From assembly GCA_901420285.1 (NCBI GenBank), contig CABDVE010000001.1:1736001-1800000 (forward strand): DNA of 64,000 nucleotides, read 5' to 3'. This DNA is from Stutzerimonas stutzeri. GTDB lineage: Bacteria; Pseudomonadota; Gammaproteobacteria; Enterobacterales; Pasteurellaceae. Position numbers and translations under genes: made by a program. Within the stretch, counting starts at the first letter, position 1, and each line of letters opens with the position of its first letter. Below the pieces are notes generated by a model. The model made no database searches. It was not told where the DNA came from and worked only from the letters and a program-made list of their open reading frames with translations. Below, piece by piece: positions 26,871-36,320 of the stretch.

Positions 26871-27638
26871 ATGAAAAATACCGAAATTTTACTCACGATC
26901 AAATTACAACAAACGCTTTTTATTGACCCTAAACGCGTGCGTTTACTCAAAGAAATTCAACAATGCGGTTCTATTAATCAGGCGGCAAAGAATGCTAAAG
27001 TCAGCTATAAAAGCGCTTGGGATCACTTAGAAGCGATGCACAAAATCAGCCCGCGTCCTTTGTTGGAACGCAATATCGGCGGCAAAAACGGGGGCGGCAC
27101 CGCACTTACTACTTACGCCGAGCGCTTACTTCAGCTTTATGATTTACTGGAAAAAACACAAGATCACGCATTTCAAATTCTGCAAGACGAATCGGTGCCG
27201 CTCGATAGTTTGCTCAGTGCCACTGCGCGTTTTTCCTTGCAAAGTAGCGCACGTAATCAATTCTTCGGTAAAGTGGCCCGCCAACGCATTATTGATTCCC
27301 GCTGCGTGGTGGATGTAAATGTGACGAATTTGCCGGAACCGTTGCACGTTTCGATCACCACCAAAAGTTCTACCCGCTTGAAACTGATGACCGAAAAAGA
27401 AGTGATGCTGATGTTTAAAGCACCTTGGGTAAAAATCACCAAACAACCGTTAGAAAACCAAGCCAATCAGTTTGCGGTGACGATTAAATCTGTCAATGAC
27501 GAAGAAGCGATTTTGCAATTCGGTGACACTGACATTGAATTTTGCGCCACCGTCAGCCGACCAAACGATTGGCAAGTTGGTCAGCAGGTTTGGGTACACA
27601 TCGATCAAGAACAAATTATTTTGGCAACACTGGGGTGA
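26871..27638 (+). CDS. modE: Molybdate-responsive transcriptional regulator ModE
   Basis: 255 residues. The N-terminal winged helix (RVRLLKEIQQCGSINQAAKNAKVSYKSAWDHLEAM) is followed by GGKNGGGTALTTYAERLLQLY, the linker typical of ModE. Two C-terminal molybdate-binding Di-MOP modules follow (SARNQFFGKV, then the repeat VKITKQPLENQANQFAVTIKS). With molybdate bound it represses modABC. Divergent from modA. Confidence 0.94.
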   Translation: MKNTEILLTIKLQQTLFIDPKRVRLLKEIQQCGSINQAAKNAKVSYKSAWDHLEAMHKISPRPLLERNIGGKNGGGTALTTYAERLLQLYDLLEKTQDHAFQILQDESVPLDSLLSATARFSLQSSARNQFFGKVARQRIIDSRCVVDVNVTNLPEPLHVSITTKSSTRLKLMTEKEVMLMFKAPWVKITKQPLENQANQFAVTIKSVNDEEAILQFGDTDIEFCATVSRPNDWQVGQQVWVHIDQEQIILATLG

Positions 27639-27695
27639 GGCGAAAGTGCCTTCCAATCCACCGCATTCGCCCTGCAATCGGTGAGATGCTCAAAT

Positions 27696-27707
27696 AGCAC
27701 CGCATTG
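27696..27707 (-). repeat. Single intergenic CAATGCGGTGCT motif
   Basis: AGCACCGCATTG preceded by AAAT and followed by GAG, between modE and the terminator pair. Confidence 0.8.
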
Positions 27708-27766
27708 GAGCCCCTAATTTCAAGCCTTGTCGAAACCTGCAAACCGCGCCGTTCATAAAAAACAAA

Positions 27767-27798
27767 AAAGACCGAGCATAAAGCCTAACTCGGTCTTT
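27767..27798 (+). terminator. Terminator hairpin downstream of modE
   Basis: AAAGACCGAG (27767-27776) pairs with CTCGGTCTTT (27789-27798). Confidence 0.65.
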
Positions 27799-27820
27799 AA
27801 CTAAAATTCCATCCTTTAAA

Positions 27821-27844
27821 AAAGGAGAACTGGCGTTCTCCTTT
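27821..27844 (-). terminator. Terminator after fdhF
   Basis: AAAGGAGAAC-TGGC-GTTCTCCTTT, followed leftwards by TTTAAAGG; it lies 10 bases after the fdhF stop. Confidence 0.7.
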
Positions 27845-27854
27845 CATGTATTGT

Positions 27855-30014
27855 TTAAGCTGCCAATGCGGTCTCTCTTAAGCGTTTTTTGAGTTTGGCG
27901 TATTCACTGATCACATACTGCTCCGCCCAAGCTTGGTCGTCGATTTTTTCGATCCGCACTGCACTGTATTTGTATTCCGGCGTACGAGAACCCGGGTTCA
28001 AATGTTCGGCAGTGAGTTCGTTACATTTTCCGATCCACCATTGGTAGGTCATATAACAAGCGCCTTTGTTGGTGCGGGTGCTAACATCCGCGCGAGAAAT
28101 CACTTTACCGCGAGATGAAGCAATCCATACCAAGTCGTTGTTTTTGATACCAAGGGCTTTGGCATCTTGGTCGTTCATTTGCACAAATCCCGGCTCATCG
28201 GCAAGCGCAGCAAGCGCTCGGCAGTTACCGGTCATTGAACGGCAGGAATAGTGCCCCACTTCGCGCACGGTGGAAAGCACGAATGGAAATTCTTCGGAAA
28301 CGACTTCCATTGGCGCCTCCCAGTCGCAGGCAAAGAACTCGGCTTTGCCGTTCGGACGGTCAAAGATTTGTCCTTTATACAAATAAGACGTGCCTTGATC
28401 TTCCGGTCCTTCGTCGGTACAAGGCCATTGGATATAACCTAAGCCTTCCATTTTTTCGTAAGTCGCACCTTTATAAATCGGACAAAGCGAACGAAGCTCA
28501 TCCCAGATTTCTTGGGTGTTGTTATAGTGCATTGGGTAGCCCATGGCTTGTGCGATGAGACTGATAATTTCCCAGTCGTCTTTCACATTACCGGTCGGTT
28601 CAACGGCTTTATAGAAGCGTTGGAAACCACGGTCGGCAGCACTATATACGCCCTCATGTTCGGCACAAGAAGTTGCCGGCAATAACACATCCGCTTCCGC
28701 GGCGGTTTGGGTCATGAAAATATCTTGCACAATCAGAAATTCCACTTTCTCAAAGGCCTTTTTCACGGCATTGATATCAGGCTCTGTCTGCAATGTATCT
28801 TCGCCCATGATGTAGAACGCCTTGATTTTATCTTCCATGATAGCTTCCGGCACTTCGCTGAGCGGCACGCCCGGTTTGGTTGGAATGGACGGCACTCCCC
28901 AAGCTTTCGCAAATTTTGCATTAATTTCCGGATCGGCAAAGCTTTGGTAGCCTGGTAAGACGTTAAACAATGCGCCCATATCGCAAGCACCTTGTACGTT
29001 GTTTTGGCCGCGCACAGGGTTTACCCCCACATTCGGTTTACCTAAGTTACCCGTCAACATTGCCAAACTTGCCAAGGCACGCACGGTTTCTACCCCTTGA
29101 CGGAACTGACATACGCCCATTCCCCACAAGATGGTGGCTGTTTCCGCTTTGGCATAAGTGCGAGCGATTTCACGCAACATTTTCGGCTCGATACCGGTGA
29201 TATGTTGAGTGGATTCCGGTGTGTAGGATTTAACGGTTTCATAGAACACATCGAAATTTTCAGTATGTTCATCGATAAATTTTTGATCTTGCAACCCTTC
29301 TTCTAAAATCACATTCATCATGGCATTCAAGAATGCCACGTTACTGCCGTTAGCAAGCGGAGCATAAATGTCCGCAATACGGGCAGTTTCGATTTTACGC
29401 GGGTCACAAACAATGATTTTCGCCCCTTTTTGTTTAGCGTGATTAATTCGACGCGCCACAATCGGGTGTGAAGTAGAGGCATTATAGCCAAAAATAAATA
29501 CGCATTTGGTATCTTCAATCTCAACGATTGAGTTAGACATTGCGCCGTTACCGACCGATTTGAGCAGACCTGTTACAGAAGGGCCGTGTCATACGCGCGC
29601 ACAACAGTCAACGTTATTATTGCCTAATACCGCACGGGCGAATTTTTGCATCACGAAATTCACTTCGTTGCCCGGTCCACGGGAAGAGCCCGTTACCATG
29701 ATAGATTCGTTGCCGTATTTTTCTTTGATTTCTCTGAGACGGTTAGCGGTGTAAGAAATTGCCTCTTCCCAGCTTACCGGTGTGAATGGTTCGCCACGTT
29801 TATAGCGGATCATCGGTTGAGTCAAGCGAGGAGTCAGGATTTTTGTGTCATGTACGAAATCCCAGCCGTAATATCCTTTTAGGCACAACTCCCCTTCGTT
29901 GGTTTTGCCGTTTGCACCTTCAGCTCCCACAATTTTGTTGTTCTCCACCAAAAGATGGATTTTACAACCTGAAGCACAATACGGACATACAGTAATCACT
30001 TTTTTAATTGCCAT
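27855..30014 (-). CDS. fdhF: Formate dehydrogenase H, selenocysteine-containing
   Basis: 719 residues when the in-frame TGA at 29589-29591 is read as selenocysteine (residue 142). The N-terminus MAIKKVITVCPYCASGC holds the 4Fe-4S cysteines. The sequence before the TGA, NNVDCCARV, and after it, HGPSV, match E. coli FdhF exactly at its Sec140. The rest (VRGQNNVQGACDMGAL, TVREVGHYSCRSMTGNC) is colinear with FdhF to the C-terminus KLKKRLRETALAA. It oxidises formate with a molybdenum bis-MGD cofactor, usually feeding a hydrogenase in formate hydrogenlyase. modABC next door and the nickel and hyp genes nearby fit this role. Standard translation splits it into two false genes at 29540 and 29589. Confidence 0.95.
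29543..29591 (-). promoter_or_regulatory. UGA selenocysteine codon and candidate bacterial SECIS element
   Basis: Starting at the UGA, the coding strand reads UGACACGGCCCUUCUGUAAC, then AGGUCUGCUCAAAUCGGUC. The AGGUCU loop sits at the same distance as in E. coli fdhF, flanked by C-G. The upper stem, however, is weaker (UGUAAC against GCUCA), and the bulged U of E. coli is replaced by A. Confidence 0.6.
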
Positions 30015-30110
30015 AATTAATGTCCTTATTTTAGATACGCCAACTTGAAACGGAATTAATATTCCAAAGGCATCATACGCTTTTTATTAGGTATATAGGC
30101 ATATAAAATT

Positions 30111-30170
30111 TAGGGTTTTATTGATATAGAACAGGTTTTATGGATATAGAATAGGTTTTATTGAATCTGC
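30111..30170. repeat. Three 20-bp tandem repeats upstream of fdhF
   Basis: Units 30111-30130 (TAGGGTTTTATTGATATAGA), 30131-30150 (ACAGGTTTTATGGATATAGA) and 30151-30170 (starting ATAGGTTTTATTGA, then diverging) lie exactly 20 bases apart in the fdhF/methyltransferase divergent region. The two-turn spacing suggests an array of regulator sites. Confidence 0.7.
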
Positions 30171-30248
30171 CAAAACCCAAATGACATAAAAATATATACA
30201 TGCTAGAATCGCCCGCGTTTCGGCTAACTATTACTTAAGGAGTAACTT

Positions 30249-30833
30249 ATGAGAGAAACACACAAATCGATTGTTCAACGTCGGATTAAAAATATTAATT
30301 TTATCAATAGATACTTTGTCGGAAACGGCATTGATATTGGCGGTGGTCCTGATTCTCTAGCCCAGTTCTTAGGTATTTTTCCTAAAATGCTAAGTGTAAG
30401 AACTTGGGATCTTGAGGACGGTGACGGACAATATCTTGAAACCGTTCCTGATTGTACTTTTGATTTTGTTTATTCCTCCCACTGTTTAGAACATTTATAT
30501 GACCCTGTTATCGGGTTGCAAAACTGGTTACGTGTGTTAAAGCCGAACGGTTTCTTAATCGTCACGATTCCGGACGAAGATCTATACGAGCAAGGCATTT
30601 GGCCTTCAGTAAAAAATACCGACCACAAACATAGTTTCACCATTCACAAAAATCATTCTTTAATGCCGGCTTCCGTAAACGTACTGGATCTTGCCCGTCA
30701 CTTTTCCGACCAAGTTAATATTGAAAGTATTATTCAAGTGCACGATTATTATCGTGAAGGCTTACCGCGGGAAATTGACCAAACGCTAGGTGATGCCGAA
30801 TGTGCCATTGAATTTATTTGGCAGAAGAAATAA
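30249..30833 (+). CDS. Class I SAM-dependent methyltransferase, unknown substrate
   Basis: 194 residues with AAGGAG as ribosome site. The SAM-binding motif I is GNGIDIGGGPDSLAQ, the acidic position is WDLEDGDGQ, and motif IV/V is CTFDFVYSSHCLEHLYDP, followed by LRVLKPNGFLIVTIPD. This is the Methyltransf_11 pattern. The substrate cannot be inferred; the conserved C-terminal half with several histidines (TDHKHSFTIHKNHS) is unusual. Divergent from fdhF, with its own terminator. Confidence 0.82.
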   Translation: MRETHKSIVQRRIKNINFINRYFVGNGIDIGGGPDSLAQFLGIFPKMLSVRTWDLEDGDGQYLETVPDCTFDFVYSSHCLEHLYDPVIGLQNWLRVLKPNGFLIVTIPDEDLYEQGIWPSVKNTDHKHSFTIHKNHSLMPASVNVLDLARHFSDQVNIESIIQVHDYYREGLPREIDQTLGDAECAIEFIWQKK

Positions 30834-30840
30834 GCCAACA

Positions 30841-30876
30841 AAAAATAGAGCAAGAATTCTTGCTCTATTTTTTTCG
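30841..30876 (+). terminator. Terminator after methyltransferase gene
   Basis: A perfect 32-base palindrome, AAAAATAGAGCAAGAA then its inverse, followed by TTT. Confidence 0.9.
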
Positions 30877-30906
30877 CTCCCGCTACTTCCATTGAACATC
30901 TCCAAG

Positions 30907-30918
30907 AGCACCGCATTG
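30907..30918 (-). repeat. Single intergenic CAATGCGGTGCT motif
   Basis: AGCACCGCATTG followed by GAGCCGC, between the methyltransferase gene and grxA. Confidence 0.8.
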
Positions 30919-30977
30919 GAGCCGCTAATGGTGCCGCTAAACTGGAAACTGTGATACTACGAGTCGCTCAAACGTAA

Positions 30978-31036
30978 AAGTGCGGTCAATTTCTGCGCAG
31001 TTCTTGTAAAACTCACTGAAAATCGACCGCACTTCG
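30978..31036. repeat. Inverted pair of classical uptake signals
   Basis: AAAGTGCGGTCAATTT (about 30978) and AAATCGACCGCACTT (about 31022-31036) are Haemophilus-type AAGTGCGGT signals in opposite orientation, about 40 bases apart, just downstream of grxA (leftward gene). Such pairs commonly act as terminators. Confidence 0.75.
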
Positions 31037-31081
31037 CTCTGTAAAATAAACCTTAAGTTAAACGGCTAAAGCACAATATTA

Positions 31082-31345
31082 TTAAGCTACGATACCGAAT
31101 TGTTCTTTCATTAAGGCTTCAAAATCGGTACAACCGCCGATTGGCTTTTCATCAATAAAGATCTGCGGCACAGTTTCAACCGGTTTTCCGACGGATTTCG
31201 ACAAATCCTCTTTAGTAATGCCTTCCGCATGAATATCCACATAACGATAATCGAAATCGGCTACTTCACCTTTTAATTTTTCCGCAAGATTTTTTGCGCG
31301 TACGCAATACGGGCAGCCCGGACGGCCAAAAATAACGACAAACAT
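31082..31345 (-). CDS. grxA: Glutaredoxin 1
   Basis: 87 residues with the dithiol active site GRPGCPYCVRAK and the glutathione-binding TVPQIFIDEKPIGGCTDFE. Length and features match GrxA, which reduces ribonucleotide reductase and other disulfides with glutathione. It is divergent from rimK, the same pairing as in H. influenzae. Confidence 0.93.
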   Translation of the reverse strand: MFVVIFGRPGCPYCVRAKNLAEKLKGEVADFDYRYVDIHAEGITKEDLSKSVGKPVETVPQIFIDEKPIGGCTDFEALMKEQFGIVA

Positions 31346-31469
31346 AGTTTTTTCCTTTTGTTGATATAAAAATCGGCGCGATTCTACCCTTTTTTTACAA
31401 ACCTATAAACAGTTTTTCGGCATTGTTACGATTGGTATAATGTATCGCCTTTTAATTTGGGAATCGCCT

Positions 31470-32363
31470 ATGAAATTGTTAATGCTTTGTCGCGAACCGC
31501 GTTTGTATAGTTGCCAACGATTAAAACAAAGCGCCGAGCAGCGCGGCCATAAAATGGAGATTTTGGATCCGAACCGCTGTCTATTAAAACTCACGGGAAA
31601 TTTACCGCGTTTTGAAATTGACTATCAACCGCAGGAAGGTGAACCTTATCGTTTACCCGCTTACGATGCGGTGCTACCGCGGTTTGGTACCGCCAGCACG
31701 AAAACAGGCTGTGCGGTGTTACGCCATTTTCAAGCAAAAGGAATCTATTGTTTAAATTCCGAACAGGCCTTTTTAGCCGCTCGCGATAAATGGCGCAGTT
31801 TACAAATTCTAAGTGAGCAAGGTATCGCGGTGCCGCATACCCAATTAAGCGGAGCTGAGGTTTTGCCTAAAACGGCGATACGAAAAATGGCTGAACCGTT
31901 GGTCATTAAAACCCTTAATGGTTCACAAGGAATCGGTGTCGTACTGGCGGAACAAGCTTCCAATGCGGTTGCAATTTTGGAGTTACTCAAAGAGACCGGC
32001 GTACCGGTGTTATTGCAAGATTTTGTAGAGGAAGCTCGCGGTAAGGATATTCGCTGTTTTGTAATCGGCGACAAAGTGGTGGCAAGTATGCAACGTATCG
32101 GACCGGAAGGAGAATTCCGCGCTAATTTTCACCGTGGCGGAAGTGCAAATAAAATAACGCTGTCCGAAGATGAAAAACAAATTGCTATAAAAGCTGCAAA
32201 AGCCCTGGGATTGGCTGTTGCTGGTGTAGATTTAATTCGCTCGAAACAGGGTTTGTTAGTGCTTGAAGTCAATGCCAGCCCCGGTTTGGAAATGATCGAG
32301 AAAACCAGTGGCGTCAATGTAGCTTTAGAGATGATTTTATTTTTGGAAAAGGCTGTTTTATGA
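31470..32363 (+). CDS. rimK: Ribosomal protein S6--L-glutamate ligase family, RimK
   Basis: 297 residues starting [18 protein letters not shown]. It has the ATP-grasp fold: [37 protein letters not shown], and the metal-binding [20 protein letters not shown]. RimK adds glutamate residues to the C-terminus of ribosomal protein S6. The start at 31470 is ten codons inside the open frame and matches the family N-terminus. Confidence 0.93.
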   Translation: MKLLMLCREPRLYSCQRLKQSAEQRGHKMEILDPNRCLLKLTGNLPRFEIDYQPQEGEPYRLPAYDAVLPRFGTASTKTGCAVLRHFQAKGIYCLNSEQAFLAARDKWRSLQILSEQGIAVPHTQLSGAEVLPKTAIRKMAEPLVIKTLNGSQGIGVVLAEQASNAVAILELLKETGVPVLLQDFVEEARGKDIRCFVIGDKVVASMQRIGPEGEFRANFHRGGSANKITLSEDEKQIAIKAAKALGLAVAGVDLIRSKQGLLVLEVNASPGLEMIEKTSGVNVALEMILFLEKAVL

Positions 32364-32400
32364 CAGAGAAAGGCGAATTAACTGTTCGCCTGTTATTGTT

Positions 32401-33003
32401 TTACCCCTTCAGATTATTTTTTGGATCATAATTCGGCGGTAATTCAGGCATGGCATTCTCTTCATCGAAAGGCTCGCTCGCCGGCTGATGTTGAAATTCT
32501 TTATTATCTTGACCGCTTTTTTCTTTGCCCAAAAGCTGTGGTTGAAGTTTCACAAAACTGCTTTTCGGTGAAAGCCAAATATCAATAAAAGCCTGAGTGA
32601 ATTTAGCATCAAATTCGTGATCCAATACTGTATCGTTCGCGATGAAATAACCTTTATCTTCTAAAGCGACAAAATTTAAAATATCGTTTGGTGAAAAGTC
32701 AGGGAAAATTTGTTGCATTTTTTTCAACCATTCCGTGGTGTCATCTGCACTAATTTGTTGGGCTTCCATTTCTTTAATCAAAGTAATGGCAAAATTTTTA
32801 CCTTCAATCGGTTTTTCATATTTGATGGAAAACATTAATGGGCGCTGATTATTTTGATAAGAGCCGGTTTCGGAAAAAAGTCCGACACTGTAAACATGAA
32901 AAGGCCCCCAAGTATATTCGGCATTACCAACAGGCAACCAATGGGCAGAAAGCTCGGTTGAAAGGAACGCAAAAATTGCGGCAAAAAGAAATCTGATTTT
33001 CAT
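32401..33003 (-). CDS. Secreted chalcone isomerase-like domain protein, hypothetical
   Basis: 200 residues. MKIRFLFAAIFAFLSTELSA is a clear signal peptide, cleaved before HWLPVGNAEYTWGPFHVYSVGLF. The body (NQRPLMFSIKYEKPIEGKNFAITLIKEM) resembles the bacterial chalcone isomerase-like family of periplasmic proteins, which have no known enzymatic role. The C-terminal 40 residues are Pro/Glu-rich and probably disordered. It lies between rimK and fumC with no operon partner. Confidence 0.6.
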   Translation of the reverse strand: MKIRFLFAAIFAFLSTELSAHWLPVGNAEYTWGPFHVYSVGLFSETGSYQNNQRPLMFSIKYEKPIEGKNFAITLIKEMEAQQISADDTTEWLKKMQQIFPDFSPNDILNFVALEDKGYFIANDTVLDHEFDAKFTQAFIDIWLSPKSSFVKLQPQLLGKEKSGQDNKEFQHQPASEPFDEENAMPELPPNYDPKNNLKG

Positions 33004-33066
33004 ATCGTTATTTCATAATTTGAGATGCACGAATTATAACAAAAGCCCTTGAAAAACCACAAATAA

Positions 33067-33090
33067 AAAGGCGAGTCAGTACTCGCCTTT
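33067..33090 (-). terminator. Terminator between fumC and the secreted protein gene
   Basis: AAAGGCGAGT-CAGT-ACTCGCCTTT, followed leftwards by TTATTTG; 24 bases beyond the fumC stop. Confidence 0.8.
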
Positions 33091-33113
33091 GACTGTGATT
33101 TTTATCGTTTAGT

Positions 33114-34508
33114 TTATTTCAAACTGCCCACCATGTCTTCCGGACGCACCCATTTGTCGAAATCTTCAGCAGAAACCAAACCAAGATTAATGGCTTCTTC
33201 ACGAAGGGTTGTGCCGTTTTTGTGTGCAGTTTTGGCAATTTTCGCTGCGTTTTCATAACCGATGTGAGTATTCAGCGCAGTCACCAACATTAATGAATTT
33301 TCAAGCTGTTGTTTAATACGTGGATAGTTAGGTTCGATACCGGTTGCACAGTGCTCGTCGAAGGACACGCAGACGTCCGCCAACAATTGCGCGGATTGCA
33401 GGAAGTTGGCGATCATCACCGGATTGAACACATTCAATTGGAAGTGGCCTTGTGAGCCCACGAATGCAATAGTGGTGTCATTACCAAACACTTGTGCGCA
33501 CACCATAGTCATGGCTTCGCATTGGGTCGGATTCACTTTGCCCGGCATGATGGAAGAACCCGGTTCATTTTCCGGAATTAAGATTTCACCGATACCGGAG
33601 CGCGGACCGGATGCCAATAAACGAATGTCGTTAGCAATTTTGAATAAGCTCATAGCTAATTGACGTAATGCGCCGTGGGTTTCCACGATGGCATCATGCG
33701 CCGCCAAAGCTTCAAATTTGTTTTCGGCGGTGATGAATGGCAAACCGGTGAATTTGGCGATGTATTCCGCCACTTTCACGTCATAACCTTTCGGTGTGTT
33801 CAAACCGGTGCCCACTGCCGTGCCACCAAGGGCTAATTGGCGCAAATGCGGCAGAGTGTTTTTTAACGCAAGCAAACCGAAATGTAATTGCGCCGCATAA
33901 GCGGAAAATTCCTGACCTAATGTGAGCGGCGTGGCGTCCATTAAGTGGGTACGACCGATTTTCACCACATTTTTAAATGCTTCAGATTTTGCCGCAAAGG
34001 TTTTTTGTAAACGCTCTACCGCAGGAATGGTGGTTTCCACCACTTTTTTATATGCCGCAATGTGCATGGCGGTCGGGAAGGTGTCGTTGGAGGATTGGGA
34101 TTTGTTCACGTCATCGTTCGGGTGAATAATGGATTTTTCGCCCAATTTACCGCCATGTAACACATGAGCACGGTTTGCCACCACTTCGTTCACATTCATG
34201 TTGGACTGTGTACCGGAACCGGTTTGCCAAATCACCAATGGGAATTGATCGTCTAATTTGCCTGCCAAAATTTCATCACAGGCTTGCGCGATTAAATCCC
34301 GTTTTTCCGCAGGCAACACGCCAAGATCCGCATTAGCAAACGCCGCCGCTTTTTTCAAATAACCAAAGGCTTCGATCACTTCATGTGGCATAGAAGCCGC
34401 AGGACCAATTTTAAAATTATTGCGGGATCGTTCGGTTTGCGCCGCCCAATACTTATCCGCCGGAACCTGAACTTCACCCATAGTGTCTTTTTCAATACGA
34501 AATGCCAT
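33114..34508 (-). CDS. fumC: Fumarate hydratase class II
   Basis: 464 residues starting [21 protein letters not shown]. It has the superfamily signature [16 protein letters not shown] and the substrate-site segments [14 protein letters not shown] and [16 protein letters not shown]. It interconverts fumarate and malate without an iron-sulphur cluster. A monocistronic unit with its own terminator. Confidence 0.97.
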   Translation of the reverse strand: MAFRIEKDTMGEVQVPADKYWAAQTERSRNNFKIGPAASMPHEVIEAFGYLKKAAAFANADLGVLPAEKRDLIAQACDEILAGKLDDQFPLVIWQTGSGTQSNMNVNEVVANRAHVLHGGKLGEKSIIHPNDDVNKSQSSNDTFPTAMHIAAYKKVVETTIPAVERLQKTFAAKSEAFKNVVKIGRTHLMDATPLTLGQEFSAYAAQLHFGLLALKNTLPHLRQLALGGTAVGTGLNTPKGYDVKVAEYIAKFTGLPFITAENKFEALAAHDAIVETHGALRQLAMSLFKIANDIRLLASGPRSGIGEILIPENEPGSSIMPGKVNPTQCEAMTMVCAQVFGNDTTIAFVGSQGHFQLNVFNPVMIANFLQSAQLLADVCVSFDEHCATGIEPNYPRIKQQLENSLMLVTALNTHIGYENAAKIAKTAHKNGTTLREEAINLGLVSAEDFDKWVRPEDMVGSLK

Positions 34509-34639
34509 TGTGATACTCCTGTCAATAGAATAAAAAAAGTCGTTGGAATTCTAACACTTAGGGGTTATCAATGGAACGTAGCCAAAATACTAAAAATAAG
34601 TTTTGTGATTTAGATCATAAAAGTTGAGGTATGCCTGAA

Positions 34640-35041
34640 TTATAACCGTACAAATCTCACACTATGTTGCAGTAATAATTTCATCGGATCTTCATCCGTA
34701 CCAATGGTTTTTTCTTTTAATTCAATAAGTTTCATACGTAAATGGGCAAGCTCATGGATGCGTTTGGCAACATCTTTAATATGACGGTCAAGTAAACGAT
34801 TAATTTCTTCAGTGCGTTGTTCGTTGTGATTTTCCAATGAAAGCAGGGTTTTAATTTCATTAAGGGATAAATCCAAACTACGGCAATTGCAAATAAAAGA
34901 AAGACGTTGAACGTGTTCTTCATCGTATTTGCGGAAATTGCCGTTGGTGCGATGCGGTGCCGGCAGTAAACCTTGTTTCTCATAGAAACGAATGGTTTCT
35001 ACGGTACAGCCCAATGCATCGGCTAATTGACCTATTCTCAT
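34640..35041 (-). CDS. nimR: MerR-family nickel-responsive regulator NimR
   Basis: 133 residues. The N-terminal MerR winged helix is MRIGQLADALGCTVETIRFYEKQGLLPAP, followed by a dimerisation coiled coil (about residues 80-120). The cysteine pair and spacing expected of ZntR or CueR are absent; only CNC near residue 56 remains. It is divergent from nikKLMQO, whose promoter has the stretched spacer used by MerR activators. In H. influenzae the MerR protein beside nikKLMQO is NimR, a nickel-dependent regulator, so that name is used by context. Confidence 0.8.
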   Translation of the reverse strand: MRIGQLADALGCTVETIRFYEKQGLLPAPHRTNGNFRKYDEEHVQRLSFICNCRSLDLSLNEIKTLLSLENHNEQRTEEINRLLDRHIKDVAKRIHELAHLRMKLIELKEKTIGTDEDPMKLLLQHSVRFVRL

Positions 35042-35060
35042 CTTCTCTCCTAAATAGCGC

Positions 35061-35091
35061 TTGACTCTGAAGTTACTTCATATTTTATTAT
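35061..35091 (+). promoter_or_regulatory. MerR-type promoter and operator of nikKLMQO
   Basis: TTGACT (35061-35066) and TATTAT (35086-35091) are separated by 19 bases, the stretched spacing of MerR-activated promoters. The spacer contains the perfect palindrome TGAAGT-T-ACTTCA (35068-35080). Confidence 0.75.
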
Positions 35092-35127
35092 AAGTTCTAA
35101 TTTCGTAATAAAGTAAAGGAGAAAAAA

Positions 35128-35811
35128 ATGGAATTCAAAAAAATCGCCTTGAATTTGGCCATACTTTTAGCCGCCACCTTTGCCAAGGCGCATAATGTAT
35201 GGCTAGAACCCACGTCATCGCCAGGCGAATACGTGATGAAATTCGGCCACGAAGAAACCGAAAATTATCCGCAATCCAAAATCCAGTCGATCCAAGTCTT
35301 AAATTCTCAAGGAAAATTAACCCCGCTTGAGTACCAATTCAAAAATGGCGAAGCCTATTTGACACCCCAATCCGAACTCGTATTCCTTGAATTTAACAAT
35401 GGCGTTTGGTCAAAATTGCCGAACGGTAAATATGTAGAAAAAACCAAACGCGAAGCACCAAACGCGGAATTTAGCACTAATCCGATAAAATTTGGCAAAG
35501 CGATTCTAAAATGGGACAAACAAGCCTTTAACGCGCATAACGTGGCCTACGAACTGATACCTCAAAGTGTAGCCGAGGCCGGTAAACCGCTTGCCATTCT
35601 TGTGTTGCACAACGGTAAACCGGTGCAAGGGATTAAAGTTGGCACCGGTGAAGACGCACCGTTTAATTTAACCGATGAGAAAGGCATCGCCGAATTTACT
35701 CCGCGCAAAGGTGCCAACAAAGTTTGGGCGGAATTTAATGAAGCTGTGTCGAATAATCCGGATTACGATCGCCGTTCAATTGAATACATGCTGACTTTTG
35801 ACGCCAATTAA
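35128..35811 (+). CDS. nikK: Nickel ECF transporter, periplasmic component NikK (DUF4198)
   Basis: 227 residues with a signal peptide MEFKKIALNLAILLAATFAKA, so the mature protein starts with the metal-binding HN motif (HNVWLEP). DUF4198 features include FGHEE and a C-terminal carboxypeptidase-regulatory-like beta domain (PVQGIKVGTGEDAPFNLTDEKGIAEFTP). NikK is an auxiliary periplasmic protein of Haemophilus-type nickel ECF transporters. It is first in the nik operon, 12 bases before nikL. Confidence 0.88.
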   Translation: MEFKKIALNLAILLAATFAKAHNVWLEPTSSPGEYVMKFGHEETENYPQSKIQSIQVLNSQGKLTPLEYQFKNGEAYLTPQSELVFLEFNNGVWSKLPNGKYVEKTKREAPNAEFSTNPIKFGKAILKWDKQAFNAHNVAYELIPQSVAEAGKPLAILVLHNGKPVQGIKVGTGEDAPFNLTDEKGIAEFTPRKGANKVWAEFNEAVSNNPDYDRRSIEYMLTFDAN

Positions 35812-35822
35812 TCGGAAGACTT

Positions 35823-36320
35823 ATGAAAATTTTATCGTTTTTCACTGCACTTTTAAGTCTTTTCTTCGTAGCGCACGCACAAGCCCACGCACTTCATGTA
35901 TTTGCTCAATATGATGGGCAAATACTTTCCGGCAAAGCCTATTATTCCGATATGACGTCTGCTGCCGAAACCTATTTGGAAGTGCAACGTTCCGGCGTCG
36001 AAGAACCGATTTTAGCGGGTAAAACGGATGCGCAGGGCGCGTTTAATCTGACCGTGCCGGATATTGCAAATAGCACATTAAAAGTGGTGGTAGAAGGCGA
36101 AGAAGGACATCGTGCGGCCATTACGGCCGATCGCATCGCCCCTTCAAATAACAAAGGGGCGGATTTGATGTTATTGCGTGAAGACATCGCTCATTTAAAA
36201 ACCCAAATTTATCTGCGCGATATTTTGGGCGGCATCGGTTATATCGTCGGGATTATCGGCCTATTTGCGTGGTGGAACGCACGGAAAATCAAAAGCGAAA
36301 TTGAGAAGGAACGAATCTGA
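35823..36320 (+). CDS. nikL: Nickel ECF transporter component NikL
   Basis: 165 residues. A signal peptide (MKILSFFTALLSLFFVAHAQA) is followed by a His-containing N-terminus (HALHVFAQYDGQ), a small beta domain and one C-terminal membrane span (ILGGIGYIVGIIGLFAWW). This is the layout of NikL. Its stop overlaps the nikM start. Confidence 0.85.
   Translation: MKILSFFTALLSLFFVAHAQAHALHVFAQYDGQILSGKAYYSDMTSAAETYLEVQRSGVEEPILAGKTDAQGAFNLTVPDIANSTLKVVVEGEEGHRAAITADRIAPSNNKGADLMLLREDIAHLKTQIYLRDILGGIGYIVGIIGLFAWWNARKIKSEIEKERI

Noticed and set aside
29540-30014. Two separate genes or a nonsense-broken fdhF
   Set aside because: The stop is TGA in the exact selenocysteine context of FdhF, and coding resumes in frame without loss of conserved residues.
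30015-30110. Sigma-54 promoter for fdhF as in E. coli
   Set aside because: No convincing TGGCAC-N5-TTGCA sequence upstream of the start codon on the coding strand.
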